NCBI GenBank assembly: GCA_900468065.1
Contig: UBTA01000032.1
Span: 1-44,519, forward strand
DNA from: Hyphomicrobiales bacterium
GTDB lineage: Bacteria; Pseudomonadota; Alphaproteobacteria; Rhizobiales; Rhizobiaceae
Direction: 5' to 3'
Length of the DNA: 44,519 nt
Position numbers and translations under genes: made by a program. Positions 1 through 7,931 of this stretch are shown here, piece after piece. The notes beneath the pieces were generated by a model that saw nothing but the letters and a program-made list of their open reading frames with translations, ran no database searches and was not told where the DNA came from. Numbering within the stretch: position 1 is the stretch's first letter; each line of letters starts with the position of its first letter.

Positions 1-131
1 CTCGCAAAATAGATAGCAGTATCACGACAAACCCGCGGAACGCACAATTTGCTCAGTCAGCTCGGCGGCGCGATCAGGAAGCTGCAACGATCACTTATCT
101 GAGACACTGCCATCCACTCCGGACTGCGATG

Positions 132-177
132 AATCCAGTAGTCCGTGCCTGGGGCGGGGGAGACGAACTACTGGATT
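132..177. repeat. Hairpin element, copy 1 of 2
   Basis: Arms AATCCAGTAGTCCG (132-145) and CGAACTACTGGATT (164-177) are inverted around an 18-nt loop. One position mismatches and would be a G-U wobble if the minus strand were transcribed. The second copy at 8880-8927 shares both arms plus about 8 bp outside each arm, while the loops differ. Conserved arms with free loops suggest a structural element (RNA hairpin, recombination or protein site) rather than coding DNA. Confidence 0.7.
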
Positions 178-274
178 TCGCTCAAACGTGATCGACCGAT
201 AGGCTGGCTGGCACGCAAGGGGATTAGCTTGACATGGCTACCGAAAATTGTCCGCTACCATACATATACTAGAC

Positions 275-290
275 TGTACTATACCGTACA
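275..290. promoter_or_regulatory. Palindrome TGTAC-N6-GTACA, copy 1
   Basis: TGTAC-TATACC-GTACA is a perfect dyad flanked by C and G, giving 6-bp arms. Nearly the same element, including the asymmetric TATACC spacer, lies at 9097-9114, and a related one at 21888-21901. Length and symmetry suit a dimeric repressor (TetR-like size), but the regulator is unknown. Confidence 0.45.
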
Positions 291-1063
291 GGGCCGCCAA
301 CGTCATCCAATCGCGATAGACGCGATCATCAATTTGTATAACGAATGGGGGGAACCGCCACCCTCATGCCCCAAGGTGGCGGTTCGGATGCTCACTGTGA
401 AACAGGTGCTGAAATTGACTTTGTCGCCGATCGAAGGGCATTATTATGAAGGCAATAATCTGTTCTGGATAAAATTTCGATACGTGAATAAACCATCGTT
501 GAAGAAAGTCAACGAAGTAACCCTGACGTCTGCTTGTATTTGGCGCCACACACTCACCCTTGGCCCACAGGCCAACTTTAGCCGATCGGCGATTGACCAG
601 GCCCCTCGACGTCTTGCTGCCAGCATTGACCGCCATCATCAGCTCGGCCGGGACTGCATCATAGTCGCCAGTGTTGAGCTTCTTTAGCAGAGTGGACTTG
701 TGGAGGGCGCCAGTGTTGACCTCGAAGGAAACGAGCACGGCAAATGGTTATCCGTCAGGGGACCTTTACGAGCCGTTCAACACGAACCTTGGATACGGCG
801 AGGTCATTGCGAAGGATACCTCATCTTCAACATCATTGATCCGCCTTCTGGCTCGATGTTTGGGGTGCCTGCCGCCGAGGTGTTGCCGAAACCGAAGGTC
901 CAAACCCCGGCAATGTCCCTATAGGCGACGAGTTCACAATCTTCCCACTGTTTGATTGCGTCGGGTCATGTCAATTTTCTTTGATTACATGCCATCGAGC
1001 CGAGATGACGCAGCCGTTGGGCTTTCCAGTGGGTGGGTGGCGCGACCTAGAAATGCATGTGCG

Positions 1064-1088
1064 GGAACCTCTGCCACTTATGCGCGTT
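1064..1088 (+). promoter_or_regulatory. EcfG-type promoter GGAAC-N16-CGTT
   Basis: An exact match to the alphaproteobacterial general-stress sigma consensus (GGAAC, 16-17 bp, CGTT). The predicted transcript would begin about 1095, only a few bases before the start chosen for the next gene, so that mRNA would be leaderless or the match is chance. Confidence 0.4.
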
Positions 1089-1097
1089 CAAGGACGC

Positions 1098-1469
1098 ATG
1101 AATTTCGATTGGCAATACATTCAAAACAATTTCGACTGGCTCGGGCACATCATTGAAGCTTTGTGCATCGCTGGCGTGGTCACTGTTCTGGGCCTTGTGC
1201 TCTTTAAGCGTCGGACGGCCCTGATAATCGGCCTTGCGTTTGCCTCAGGACATTTCCACGGTCGGGAGAAACGAGACTTTGAAGTCTCCGTCCACATGCG
1301 ACCACCCCACCTTGAAGCTTACGAGATGTGGAGATGGTCCTGGGACCAGGCCACCGACTTCTGGCCGGTTGCCATCGTCATGCTAGTTCTTCTTTTGCTC
1401 GCTGTTCGGTGGAAGCGCTCTCCTGTGCGCCTGGTAGTGTCCTCTGATTTGGCAAAGAGTGGCCATTGA
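1098..1469 (+). CDS. Small two-helix membrane protein, unknown function
   Basis: A 123-residue protein I cannot name. Residues ~15-36 are hydrophobic, then a polar loop containing HFHGREKRD and a Trp/Met-rich stretch, then a second strong hydrophobic segment (~93-107), then a basic tail. That pattern fits a small inner-membrane protein with two helices and a soluble loop. I chose ATG 1098 because AAGGA lies just upstream; an in-frame ATG at 981 would add 39 residues of poor quality. An EcfG-type promoter ends 10 bp before the start. No partner gene is evident. Confidence 0.5.
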   Translation: MNFDWQYIQNNFDWLGHIIEALCIAGVVTVLGLVLFKRRTALIIGLAFASGHFHGREKRDFEVSVHMRPPHLEAYEMWRWSWDQATDFWPVAIVMLVLLLLAVRWKRSPVRLVVSSDLAKSGH

Positions 1470-1760
1470 GCCGCGACGATCTGGTTCATGGGGTGTCTTT
1501 TGGTTTCATGAGTAGGAAAGCTTCAGGCAAGCTGCGAAACGTAATGACTCTGGTCCGTCGGGATGTTTCCTGCGTTATGATCATGAGGATCGAGATGGTT
1601 TACGACTGGGATAAAACGCCGCGTCGACTGAAGAACATTCGACAAATTGCAATAGCGATGAAGATTAGCCTTGCACCCACATTGCTGACGGCAATCGAGA
1701 CTTACGCCCTGGTCGCGTAAGCAGGGTGGCCAGCGCCACTGAGTGGAACAAATGCCATGC

Positions 1761-2003
1761 GCGCCAGTTTGTCGGCAGCTGGCTTGCGGAGTGGATCCCC
1801 CGAGGTGGCTAGAGGCCTGACCTCCCGCTCCCCAGCGGTGTCGGGCCTCGACTGGAGGCTCGGTGTCGCCGGTCGAATATTTCTTTCGACGTTGAGAACA
1901 AAAGCGCGGCGTGGCAGTTTCTAAACAGCTGGCTTTCGGACCCACTCTCCCGAAACGCCGGTTAGAGGCCTGCTCTCGCCTGCCTGGGCGCGATCAGGCC
2001 TCG
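1761..2003 (+). repeat. Tandem degenerate repeat, two copies with matching hairpins
   Basis: Copy A (1761-1850) and copy B (1911-2003) align over about 90 bp. Each ends in GAGGCCTG, a 22-nt loop, then CGGGCCTC (A) or CAGGCCTC (B): stems 1812-1819/1842-1849 and 1965-1972/1995-2002. The loop sequences differ. A 5' stem also changes in a pair-preserving way: GCC/GGC in A, GGC/GCC in B. An alternative is two remnants of a short DUF768-like reading frame, because both copies read as similar peptides ending at the same TAG. Confidence 0.5.
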
Positions 2004-2622
2004 ATGGTCGCACACCGTGAGGGCTGTAGCTGTCTTTGGCCCTGTTCAAGAGCTCTTGGAACTAAATCTGGGCGGTATAGATCTGCCGACAGGGTCCATG
2101 TGTGACGGTATCCGTTCACCGTCGGACGGGCGCTCGGAAACTTAACCCGTCTCTGAGCGGGTGACCGGTTCGGGCACCTGTCGTTTCCGCTCTTGTGGGG
2201 GTTGAGGTCCTGCGTGCCGTACCAAAACGGTCCGAAACTAGGGGGCAGCAGTGGGATACGACCGGGATGGAAGGCGCAATCGGCTTGTTAGGGCGCCTCG
2301 GGAATGCAAACCTCGATCGGTCACATGGCGAAAAGATAAATTGATCTGAGACATCGGTGCATTCGTCCGACGAGGCCGAATCAATCATCCGCAAATATTA
2401 CCTTGCGGGAGAGGAAGAATGGACGCTATCGGACGCGGAACAGAGTAGGCATAAAATTGCAAAATAAGCCTGATGATGGAGAATGGGCACAACAAAATGT
2501 AGCTAAGTTATTGAGAATGGTGGGTGATGTAGCAGTCAATCCAAATATTCTACCTAATTGAACCGGAATCCTTGTGCACTGAGGCGATTAATTGCGCAAT
2601 TGGAATGAACTCCGCATCACCC
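2004..2622. other. No supported gene; AT-rich patch
   Basis: No family is recognised. About 2440-2600 is visibly more AT-rich than its surroundings and keeps one plus-strand frame open to a TGA near 2562, but without a ribosome site or usable start. This may be a foreign insertion or a gene remnant. Confidence 0.35.
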
Positions 2623-2820
2623 TCACTCAGCCGAAAGAATTTTCACGCCGTGGCAGAGCATGTCCCAACTTGGCGAACGCAGATACGGCACGGCGTGCTG
2701 CGGCGGATCGGGGTTCTCATCGGGATTAGGGCAAGGTTCTTCATCGGGTAGCCTATCAGGATCAGGTTCCCTAACAGGTGCGGGCGAATGTTCACCATTG
2801 CCTGGCACGGAGGTCAGCAC
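2623..2820 (-). CDS. Possible small Pro/Asp-rich protein
   Basis: A minus-strand frame of 65 residues, rich in Pro, Asp and Glu with repeated PDP/PDEN units, similar in style to the Pro-rich proteins at 2880-3002 and 30032-30226. The start is GTG at 2820 or 2808 and neither has a clear ribosome site, so it may be a remnant. I know no function for it. Confidence 0.3.
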   Translation of the reverse strand: MLTSVPGNGEHSPAPVREPDPDRLPDEEPCPNPDENPDPPQHAVPYLRSPSWDMLCHGVKILSAE

Positions 2821-2879
2821 CGAGGACCGGCGTGACTGGCGGAATCCTCATTACGCGATCTCCTGCGTTTTGCAGGGTG

Positions 2880-3002
2880 TCAAATACCCTCTATTGCATC
2901 CTGAATTTTCTTAGGCGGCTCGTCTTTGTTTGCGGGTATTGGGTTCGGCGCCTCTGCCGGCGGCCGTTCTGCATCGGGTGGCGGTTTTGGCGTATCTGTC
3001 AT
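2880..3002 (-). CDS. 40-residue Pro-rich small protein
   Basis: A very short gene with an excellent ribosome site: AAAGGAGG, six bases, then ATG at 3002. The 40-residue product starts MTDTPKPPPD, is Pro/Ala/Glu-rich and ends in KKIQDAIEGI, which may form a short helix. No signal peptide or membrane segment is seen, so a disordered cytosolic protein is likely. The quality of the ribosome site and the codon pattern argue that it is translated. It is co-directional with the stress-type genes at 3126-3758 but separated from 3126 by a terminator, so it probably has its own promoter. Function unknown. Confidence 0.6.
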   Translation of the reverse strand: MTDTPKPPPDAERPPAEAPNPIPANKDEPPKKIQDAIEGI

Positions 3003-3088
3003 CTTATGCCTCCTTTGAACACCCAGCCCCCTACTGGGCACTCTTGTTCCGAGGGGGTGGGAAACGCGCGTTTAACGTGCTGCCACAT

Positions 3089-3119
3089 CAAAAAGCCGCC
3101 ACCCGGTGAGGTGACGGCC
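3089..3119 (-). terminator. Rho-independent terminator after 3126-3491
   Basis: Read on the minus strand: GCCGTCACC, a short loop, GGGTGGCGGC, then TTTTT. It lies 7 bp beyond the stop of the BA14K-like gene. A related hairpin is at 3858-3880. Confidence 0.75.
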
Positions 3120-3125
3120 AAACGG

Positions 3126-3491
3126 TTAGCGAAGGTACAGCCGGAACACGTCATTCGAGTAGTAGTAGCCATCAGTGTGGCGACGATAGCCACGGCGGGC
3201 CTCGCGATATCCCCGGTGCCCGTTCCAATATCCACGACGCTCCTGGCGTCGCTCTGCACGGTCATGGCGCCGATCGTGACGGCGTTCTACACGATCATGA
3301 CGACGCTCGTGGCGCTTCTTCCAGCGAGGCTTATCATCGTCCCTCGGGCGGTATTGTACTGGCTGCACGTCAGACTTCATTTGAACGACCTGCGCAGGTG
3401 CGAATGAGGCGGCTGACACTGGTGTGAAGGTCGTGAGGCCGACTACCATTGCTATTACAGCGGCCCCTACGGTCTGGATTAACTTTTTCAT
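3126..3491 (-). CDS. Exported basic Arg/His/Tyr-rich protein (BA14K-like)
   Basis: 121 residues. Residues 1-27 form a typical Sec signal peptide (MKKL, a hydrophobic core, cleavage near VSAA-S). The mature part is dominated by RHDR/ERR repeats followed by a Tyr/Gly/Arg tail (GYREARRGYRRHTDGYYYS). This matches the family of small secreted basic rhizobial proteins often labelled BA14K-like; their molecular role is not known, and envelope or nucleic-acid binding under stress is a guess. ATG 3491 is chosen because it gives the signal peptide and is preceded by AAGGA. A perfect EcfG-type promoter (3529-3553) lies 38 bp upstream and a terminator follows, so this is a monocistronic stress-induced gene. 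Confidence 0.8.
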   Translation of the reverse strand: MKKLIQTVGAAVIAMVVGLTTFTPVSAASFAPAQVVQMKSDVQPVQYRPRDDDKPRWKKRHERRHDRVERRHDRRHDRAERRQERRGYWNGHRGYREARRGYRRHTDGYYYSNDVFRLYLR

Positions 3492-3528
3492 TGAATTCCT
3501 TTTACGGACGCGGATGCTCCGTACATTG

Positions 3529-3553
3529 AACGCCACGCATAGGCTTTGGTTCC
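3529..3553 (-). promoter_or_regulatory. EcfG-type promoter GGAAC-N16-CGTT
   Basis: On the minus strand GGAAC (3553-3549), 16 bp, CGTT (3532-3529), the exact consensus. The predicted start near 3522 gives a ~30-nt leader to the ATG at 3491. Confidence 0.8.
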
Positions 3554-3596
3554 CGGCAAACGACAATAAAGCCAGGATGGTATGCAGATAGGCACA

Positions 3597-3758
3597 CTAG
3601 TCGGTCAGATCCATCAGTGCACTGTCAGCGGCGTCGCCGATGGCAAGCAGCAATTCCTCGGTTGACCATCGTCCGTTCCGTGGCCTCTTGAGAAAGGCAG
3701 CGATCAAGATGGACATTTCAGCTTTGCAGGTCGGTGCGATAGGAACAAGATTCGACAT
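3597..3758 (-). CDS. 53-residue small hypothetical protein
   Basis: ATG 3758 is preceded by GAGGG with 6-bp spacing. The 53-residue product has an amphipathic middle and ends in an acidic helix (EELLLAIGDAADSALMDLTD). It has no signal peptide or membrane segment, and I know no family. An EcfG-type promoter is centred about 35 bp upstream, so it is probably induced in stationary phase or general stress together with the 3126-3491 gene. Like the gene at 4690-4878 it is a short acidic-helix protein following such a promoter. Confidence 0.65.
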   Translation of the reverse strand: MSNLVPIAPTCKAEMSILIAAFLKRPRNGRWSTEELLLAIGDAADSALMDLTD

Positions 3759-3781
3759 TGGTAACCCTCAATTCACTACAC

Positions 3782-3806
3782 AACCCCTGAATGACAATAA
3801 TGTTCC
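3782..3806 (-). promoter_or_regulatory. EcfG-type promoter GGAAC-N16-GGTT
   Basis: Minus strand GGAAC (3806-3802), 16 bp, GGTT (3785-3782). It fits the S. meliloti RpoE2 form (GGAAC-N18-19-TT). The predicted start near 3775 lies 17 nt before the ATG at 3758. Confidence 0.65.
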
Positions 3807-3857
3807 ACAATACATTGTTGGTTGTCCACCACAGCGGCGTCTACAGCGCAATGGAAA

Positions 3858-3880
3858 GCCGCCACCGTGAGGATGACGGC
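3858..3880 (-). terminator. Terminator-like hairpin without an obvious gene
   Basis: Minus strand GCCGTCATC, short loop, CGGTGGCGGC, then TTTCC. With G-U pairs it folds like the terminator at 3089-3119. No intact minus-strand gene ends here, so it may be the tail of a lost gene. Confidence 0.4.
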
Positions 3881-3924
3881 CTTATAAGCGAAGCACCCGA
3901 AGTTGATTTTCGGGCAGTAACTCT

Positions 3925-4020
3925 ATGGCCCCCGCTCGATCCTACGAAATCAAGGCATTGGAGGCAGCGGGCATTATCTTCATCAATGCGAACGGAAACG
4001 GAGCGGGCGTGCGTCTCGGG
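3925..4020 (+). pseudogene. C-terminal relic of an XRE-family regulator
   Basis: The translated segment IKALEAAGIIFINANGNGAGVRL matches the standard C-terminal end of short rhizobial XRE (Cro/CI-type) DNA-binding proteins, which finish with an LEAAGVxFIxENGxGxGVRL-like stretch. The helix-turn-helix part that should precede it is missing, and upstream sequence does not continue in frame. I read this as a truncated, non-functional remnant. Confidence 0.6.
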
Positions 4021-4648
4021 ATCGTTGACCATGCTCAACTCTTCAAGCTCCTTTTCCGCAGACGAACGTCCGAGCCCCTGCCCTCCCTGGAACGCGGAAA
4101 TGGGACAGGCGTGCAATTGACCACGGTTGGATGAGATCAGTGGCCCTCAGCAAGAACGCCAACTAAGCTCTCGAGTGGCCTACCAGACCACATGTCCGAG
4201 CCGTCGAACTACGACGTGGAAAGCAGGGAAGCTTCAGCGCAGGGATAAGTACAAACCTCAGCTGGGCCTGGATGGTCAGAGCGGATACTGCGGGTTCATG
4301 GCCGATCACCCAGATTGCGGTGCATCCGACTCCATTCCCAAGGCGGGCGCTGCCACAATGGTTCAACTGATAGACGCCGGGCGGTCCGGCTAAAGGGAGC
4401 ATCGGGCTCGATATTTCGGTACGCCCTCACCAAGGAAGGAAAGGCGGAATTGCATAGGCTCAAGAAATGGAAAGCTCTGAAGGAGTGGCCGGTCCGTTGG
4501 AACATTGCCATCAATATTATCCAAACGAACAACAATCCCAAAAATGGCGCTTGAAAGGCCCCTGAAATTTCGATGTAATTTTGGCAATCCTGGGAGGGAG
4601 ATCTATAGCATCCGTTGTTATGCGATTTTATATTGTGAGCGATATTGC
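4021..4648. other. No supported gene
   Basis: Open frames on both strands lack ribosome sites and family resemblance. A plus-strand stretch near 4410-4475 (FRYALTKEGKAELHRL) faintly recalls a winged-helix regulator but is too short to call. The stretch ends at a clear plus-strand terminator. Confidence 0.4.
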
Positions 4649-4680
4649 GCCGCCATCTGGTAACGGATGGCGGCTTTTTT
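4649..4680 (+). terminator. Rho-independent terminator
   Basis: GCCGCCATC (4649-4657), a short loop, GATGGCGGC (4666-4674), then six T. A textbook plus-strand terminator. The transcript it would end is not obvious. It also separates the left-hand region from the 3' end of the minus-strand gene at 4690. Confidence 0.75.
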
Positions 4681-4689
4681 ATTGCGACG

Positions 4690-4878
4690 CTATCCGGCGG
4701 GTTTAGCTGTCCTGATATCCTTGACCGCCTCTTCGACAGCAAGCAGTGCCTCATCGAGTGCCCAACCAGAAGCAACGGCAGCAGTTACGATCGTGTCGAT
4801 CAGCGGGTGAATGAGTTCTTCGCACTCCATGGTGCGCTGCATCTCTCCAGGCTCGTGCGTCGGTGCGGGAATTTCCAT
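4690..4878 (-). CDS. 62-residue small acidic hypothetical protein
   Basis: ATG 4878 follows GAAGGAG with good spacing. The product begins MEIPAPTHEPGEMQ, then has a likely helix with ECEELIHPLIDTIVTAAVASG and a second with ALDEALLAVEEAVKDI. The alternation fits a small helical cytosolic protein. There is no signal peptide, and I recognise no family. An EcfG-type promoter is 21-45 bp upstream. A GTG or ATG further upstream would start inside the promoter, which supports the start chosen. Confidence 0.65.
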   Translation of the reverse strand: MEIPAPTHEPGEMQRTMECEELIHPLIDTIVTAAVASGWALDEALLAVEEAVKDIRTAKPAG

Positions 4879-4898
4879 TTTGGTCTCCTTCGGCGGGA

Positions 4899-4923
4899 AA
4901 CCACGCTCGCGCGTGAAAGTTCC
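4899..4923 (-). promoter_or_regulatory. EcfG-type promoter GGAAC-N16-GGTT
   Basis: Minus strand GGAAC (4923-4919), 16 bp, GGTT (4902-4899). The predicted start near 4892 gives a ~14-nt leader to ATG 4878, just enough to carry the GAAGGAG site. Confidence 0.65.
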
Positions 4924-5089
4924 CCTCAAGGTTGAAGAAAGGTAACGGGTGCGCTACCTTTACCTCGTCGCCAAGGCGGAGGCAGCACGGAAGCTGGTCG
5001 TGCTGGCCGGCTTCCACTCAGAACGACGGCAGGTCTCCACCGTGCCCGCAGACTTCAATACCCAACCTCGCCTTTTGTAAACCTCGAAC

Positions 5090-5114
5090 GGAACAAATCG
5101 ATTGCTCTGAAGTT
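5090..5114 (+). promoter_or_regulatory. EcfG-type promoter GGAAC-N16-AGTT
   Basis: GGAAC (5090-5094), 16 bp, AGTT (5111-5114). The predicted transcription start near 5122 is ~23 nt before the ATG at 5145. Confidence 0.6.
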
Positions 5115-5144
5115 TCTTTGCCGATCAACTTCAGGGTGGAAACG

Positions 5145-5345
5145 ATGGGCGAACAACTGCGGATTCAATACGACAGCATTAGTAGGACTGCTCTTGTGCA
5201 ACTCGGGGACAAAAGCCACGTCTTGCCCGATCAATTTGACGATAAGGACAGTGCTGAGAATGCTGCCCGAAATTTCGCGCGAGATACTTGGGCCTACGAA
5301 ACGCCCGAAGAAACTCGCTCAAAGAACGCCTTTCCCAGCATGTGA
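5145..5345 (+). CDS. 66-residue small hypothetical protein
   Basis: The product begins MGEQLRIQYDSISRTALVQLGDK and continues with an acidic, Ala/Asn-rich helix (DDKDSAENAARNFARDTW). No membrane or export signal is visible. ATG 5145 has GGTGGA just upstream and lies ~30 bp after an EcfG-type promoter, which fixes the start. The family is unknown to me; its size and promoter make it one more member of the small stress-gene set in this region. Confidence 0.6.
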   Translation: MGEQLRIQYDSISRTALVQLGDKSHVLPDQFDDKDSAENAARNFARDTWAYETPEETRSKNAFPSM

Positions 5346-5571
5346 CCAGGATGTACTGGCACGTTTGTGGGACGGGCTAGAAGGTCGGGCAAGCGCTCGG
5401 CCTTTTTCTTGCGCTGGAAATGGATTGAATCGGTCGCCGCGCACAATGACGATCTGTCGCCAACTCCTTAGACCTGCGCCAAAACTTGGAAGGCGGGATG
5501 TGGCGAAAGGACGACGATAGCGATGAGGGACGCCTCAAATTTCTCTCAATCTATCAGCACCCTCTAAGATT

Positions 5572-5733
5572 ATGAGAAAGTGGATAGATAAATCAGGTCT
5601 TGTATTCGTGGCTTTGCTGGCCGGGCTTGTTGTCATCGTGCTCAGCTTGGCGATGTTTGAAACGCGTGATCCTGAATTGCAGCCGAAGGATGGGGAGTTA
5701 ATTCCGCCAGTTAGAAACACACCCGCACAATAG
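5572..5733 (+). CDS. 53-residue single-pass membrane protein
   Basis: The product has a basic start (MRKWIDKSG), one strong hydrophobic helix (~residues 10-28, LVFVALLAGLVVIVLSLAM) and a short acidic/Pro tail. By the positive-inside rule the N-terminus should be cytoplasmic with the tail in the periplasm. The ribosome site is weak, but the composition is clearly that of a membrane microprotein. No neighbour suggests a role. Confidence 0.5.
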   Translation: MRKWIDKSGLVFVALLAGLVVIVLSLAMFETRDPELQPKDGELIPPVRNTPAQ

Positions 5734-6589
5734 TCGTCGACAAGGTGACGGGGGCGGGCGTGACTGCACTTGTTCCGACTGCGACTTCGACAAAAAGGTC
5801 GGCTCTTGCACCCGCCGGATCAAGATCGATAGCTCTGGGGGGGAAGAAGCCAAGCCACGCCGCCGAAATCATGGTCAGCAGTTCGGCCGCGACTTGCTCC
5901 AAGGTCGAATACTATCTCGACAACACACCTTGCCAAACGATCCTGCGCAGCTCGAACGGCGAAGCTGAGAGCCTGTTCAGCACGAAGCCGATCCGCAAGA
6001 AAAATATCGACCTTAACCGATGCACAGCGTATCTCGACCCGGACCTACAAGGTTCTGCCAATGGAGCCGGACAGATCAGGGAAGCTTCGTCGGGCGATGG
6101 TACGGCTCCGTTGGCTGGTCGCTCTTCAAGGCGCGGCTCACTCTCGACATCAATGGGGGTGGCGGTGGCGTCTCTTCGTCGCCAAACGATCCCGATATCC
6201 CGTTTCAGGGTGTATCAGCGGCCATCGAATGACCCATACCTACAACCAGCCCGTCGGCGGTGAACCGGCCAGCGTTACACTGACGATAAAATCGAAAGAC
6301 GTTATTGCCTTCGCCGCGAGCGATTCAGGCATCACGATGTCCGGAACACTGAAGCGGCAGTAGGGAATCTAGGACCGCGGCATGAAACCGCCAGCCATTC
6401 CATAACTGCATGTAGAACTCGCCACAGCAATTTGACCACGGATGCACTGGTACTTGCTGTGTGGCGCTTGGCGGGGTCGGTAGACGCCGGCCTCTTTCTT
6501 TGCCATTCCGACAGTCGCTCAATCTCTTGACAGGAGCGTGGACGCTGTCAGGTTGCACGCGCTGTGTGCGAGCAAACGAGGACGTTGCA
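5734..6589. other. No supported gene
   Basis: Several overlapping plus-strand frames are open but interrupted and resemble no family I know. Switching between frames around 5750-6360 suggests one or more eroded genes. No RNA or repeat is evident. Confidence 0.4.
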
Positions 6590-6961
6590 TTGCCTACCTA
6601 CCAAGGTACTCAAGCTGAGACGATAGAGGCGTTGGCTGACCACATTGGTAGGCTGAACGGGCGCGTGACAGCTCTGGAAGATCGGGCGAAAGCACACATG
6701 GGGGTGCTGTCGATGGTCGGGGGGACCTTCAAGGTGACCAATCCCGAGCTTCTCGAAGCTTTCATCGGTACAGTTTCCAGGCTCCGAAATTTCCATACAA
6801 ACCCCGAAAACTACGATGTGGGCTTGGCGCTGGACGAAGATCAGAAGGCCGAGCTGCCTGAACGGCTGAAACGGATGGTCGAGGAATTCGACGCGATCCT
6901 GTCGGTAGTTTCAGATTCGCAGTCAGTCCCCTTCGCAACAATCAAGGGAGGCAGGGATTGA
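6590..6961 (+). CDS. Hypothetical protein, first gene of a two-gene unit
   Basis: About 123 residues, helical and acidic, with a coiled-coil-like start (AETIEALADHIGRLNGRVTALEDRAKAH) and later charged helices. No export signal. The start is uncertain: I choose TTG 6590, preceded by GAGG; the frame is open further upstream but of poor quality. The stop overlaps the start of the next gene (TTGA), so the two are translationally coupled. I do not recognise the family; such pairs of short uncharacterised proteins are common in rhizobial accessory DNA. Confidence 0.55.
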   Translation: MPTYQGTQAETIEALADHIGRLNGRVTALEDRAKAHMGVLSMVGGTFKVTNPELLEAFIGTVSRLRNFHTNPENYDVGLALDEDQKAELPERLKRMVEEFDAILSVVSDSQSVPFATIKGGRD

Positions 6962-7266
6962 GCGCCACAACCGACTTCATTGCCGAACTGGTGCGCGCAG
7001 CAAACCAGGTGGACAAGCTGGCTACCCTGGAGAAGGGGCGCTTATTGCAGCGCTCGATCGTCATCATCCGCGATGGCCGCAACGAGGCGGGGATACCACC
7101 AGCCGACGGTGTGATTGATTTGCAGACAGTCGCGGCCTCAATCGACCGCCGGTCGGACAACGAGGTGAAGACGGCCCTGCTCGACGCGGCCGACATGATC
7201 CGGACACTGAAGATTGTGCTGGAGGCGAAGACGGAAGCGGCAGGCGATTGTCTCGGCGGAATTTAG
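6958..7266 (+). CDS. Hypothetical protein coupled to the gene before it
   Basis: 102 residues, mostly helical. It starts at TTG 6958 with GGGAGG six bases upstream, overlapping the stop codon of the previous gene by four bases, which is the signature of translational coupling. The middle (GRLLQRSIVIIRDGRNEAGIPP) is probably a short beta segment and the C-terminus is helical. No catalytic motif is visible. A terminator (7371-7404) lies ~105 bp downstream, but an independent promoter intervenes. Confidence 0.6.
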   Translation: MSATTDFIAELVRAANQVDKLATLEKGRLLQRSIVIIRDGRNEAGIPPADGVIDLQTVAASIDRRSDNEVKTALLDAADMIRTLKIVLEAKTEAAGDCLGGI

Positions 7267-7277
7267 CATGTCCTACT

Positions 7278-7302
7278 GGAACCAATTTCCGAGCGAATAG
7301 TT
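7278..7302 (+). promoter_or_regulatory. EcfG-type promoter GGAAC-N16-AGTT
   Basis: GGAAC (7278-7282), 16 bp, AGTT (7299-7302). It drives the short interval to the terminator at 7371-7404 and nothing larger. Confidence 0.55.
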
Positions 7303-7309
7303 TCTACGA

Positions 7310-7404
7310 TCGACCATGGCGCCGCGCCTCATACTCACATCGGCGCTTGGTCATATCCCCGAGAATAGCTGACCCCGCTCATCATTCGGCGGGGTCCTTT
7401 TTTT
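7310..7404 (+). ncRNA. Candidate stress-induced small RNA (~95 nt)
   Basis: This interval is bounded by an EcfG-type promoter (7278-7302, predicted start ~7310) and a strong intrinsic terminator (7371-7404). It contains only an 18-codon frame from ATG 7317 without a ribosome site. A transcript of about 95 nt would result, comparable in size and control to GsrN of Caulobacter, a known EcfG-dependent small RNA; no sequence similarity to GsrN is claimed. The alternative is a leader microprotein. Confidence 0.45.
7371..7404 (+). terminator. Strong Rho-independent terminator
   Basis: GACCCCGC (7371-7378), a 10-nt loop, GCGGGGTC (7389-7396), then C and seven T. A perfect 8-bp GC-rich stem on the plus strand. 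Confidence 0.85.
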
Positions 7405-7444
7405 CCCAAAGTGAACGAATGCAACGCAATGGCGGCGCACAGAG

Positions 7445-7672
7445 GTAGATGAGAACGACCCGCCACGGCATACCGACTGGTGTGGCTTTGACGGTGACGC
7501 GTCGATCGGCAAGACGCGGAAAGAGATGCACGGCCCGACCAAGGGTCAATGGCTTTGGGCCGGAAAGTTCCCAAAAACCGACAAGGGCGCGCCGCCGATG
7601 ACGATCCTAAAGTCAACGGCGAAGGCCACGTATTCATCTACGGAGGTGGCGCGAAGAAGAGCTAACGAATGA
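7445..7672 (+). pseudogene. Remnant of a small rhizobial protein (WAGKF type), copy 1
   Basis: The frame reads DENDPPRHTDWCGFDG..., then TKGQWLWAGKFPKTDKGAPP, but has no start codon: a TGA lies upstream and no ATG, GTG or TTG with a ribosome site intervenes. After ~7600 an alternative frame (VNGEGHVFIYGGG, ending 7666) looks more protein-like, suggesting a frameshift. The middle 63 bp (7537-7599) closely resembles 8544-8606. Family and function unknown. Confidence 0.5.
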
Positions 7673-7931
7673 TGCTTATAATAGCTTGATTGGCTATGTT
7701 TTACGGTACAAAATGTAGTCGGAGGGTCGCTTGCTTGAGGGCGGCGACGGTGACGAGGCCAAGGAGAGTGGAGATAGCTTTGGACTCCCTCCCCAATGAG
7801 TGGCGATTGCAAACACTTATCCGAACGTCGATGCAGCCGGCAGCCCGATGATAAGGCTGGCTTTTTCTTGGGTGCAAGCGAGCGCATGTCAGGTAGCACG
7901 CGTGCCGGAGGGTGATAGCATACAACATTCG

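Larger units (their letters stand above)
1..1097. other. No supported gene; decayed DNA
   Basis: I see no convincing protein here. Open frames on both strands lack a good ribosome site and resemble no family I know. The stretch holds the first copy of a hairpin element (132-177) and a 16-bp palindrome (275-290), listed separately. It reads as eroded accessory DNA. Confidence 0.5.

Noticed and set aside
275..290. TGTAC-N6-GTACA as a quorum-sensing tra box or LexA site
   Set aside because: Tra boxes (ATGTGCAGATCTGCACAT type) and alphaproteobacterial LexA sites (GTTC-N7-GTTC) do not match.
145..687. A 180-codon plus-strand frame at the left edge
   Set aside because: It starts inside the hairpin element, has no ribosome site and shows no family resemblance.
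4021..4110. A minus-strand protein antisense to the XRE relic (about 60 residues)
   Set aside because: The plus-strand reading matches the known XRE C-terminus; the antisense frame has no ribosome site.
4315..4554. A winged-helix regulator fragment (FRYALTKEGKAELHRL)
   Set aside because: Only about 16 residues resemble such a domain; too short, and without a start or continuation.
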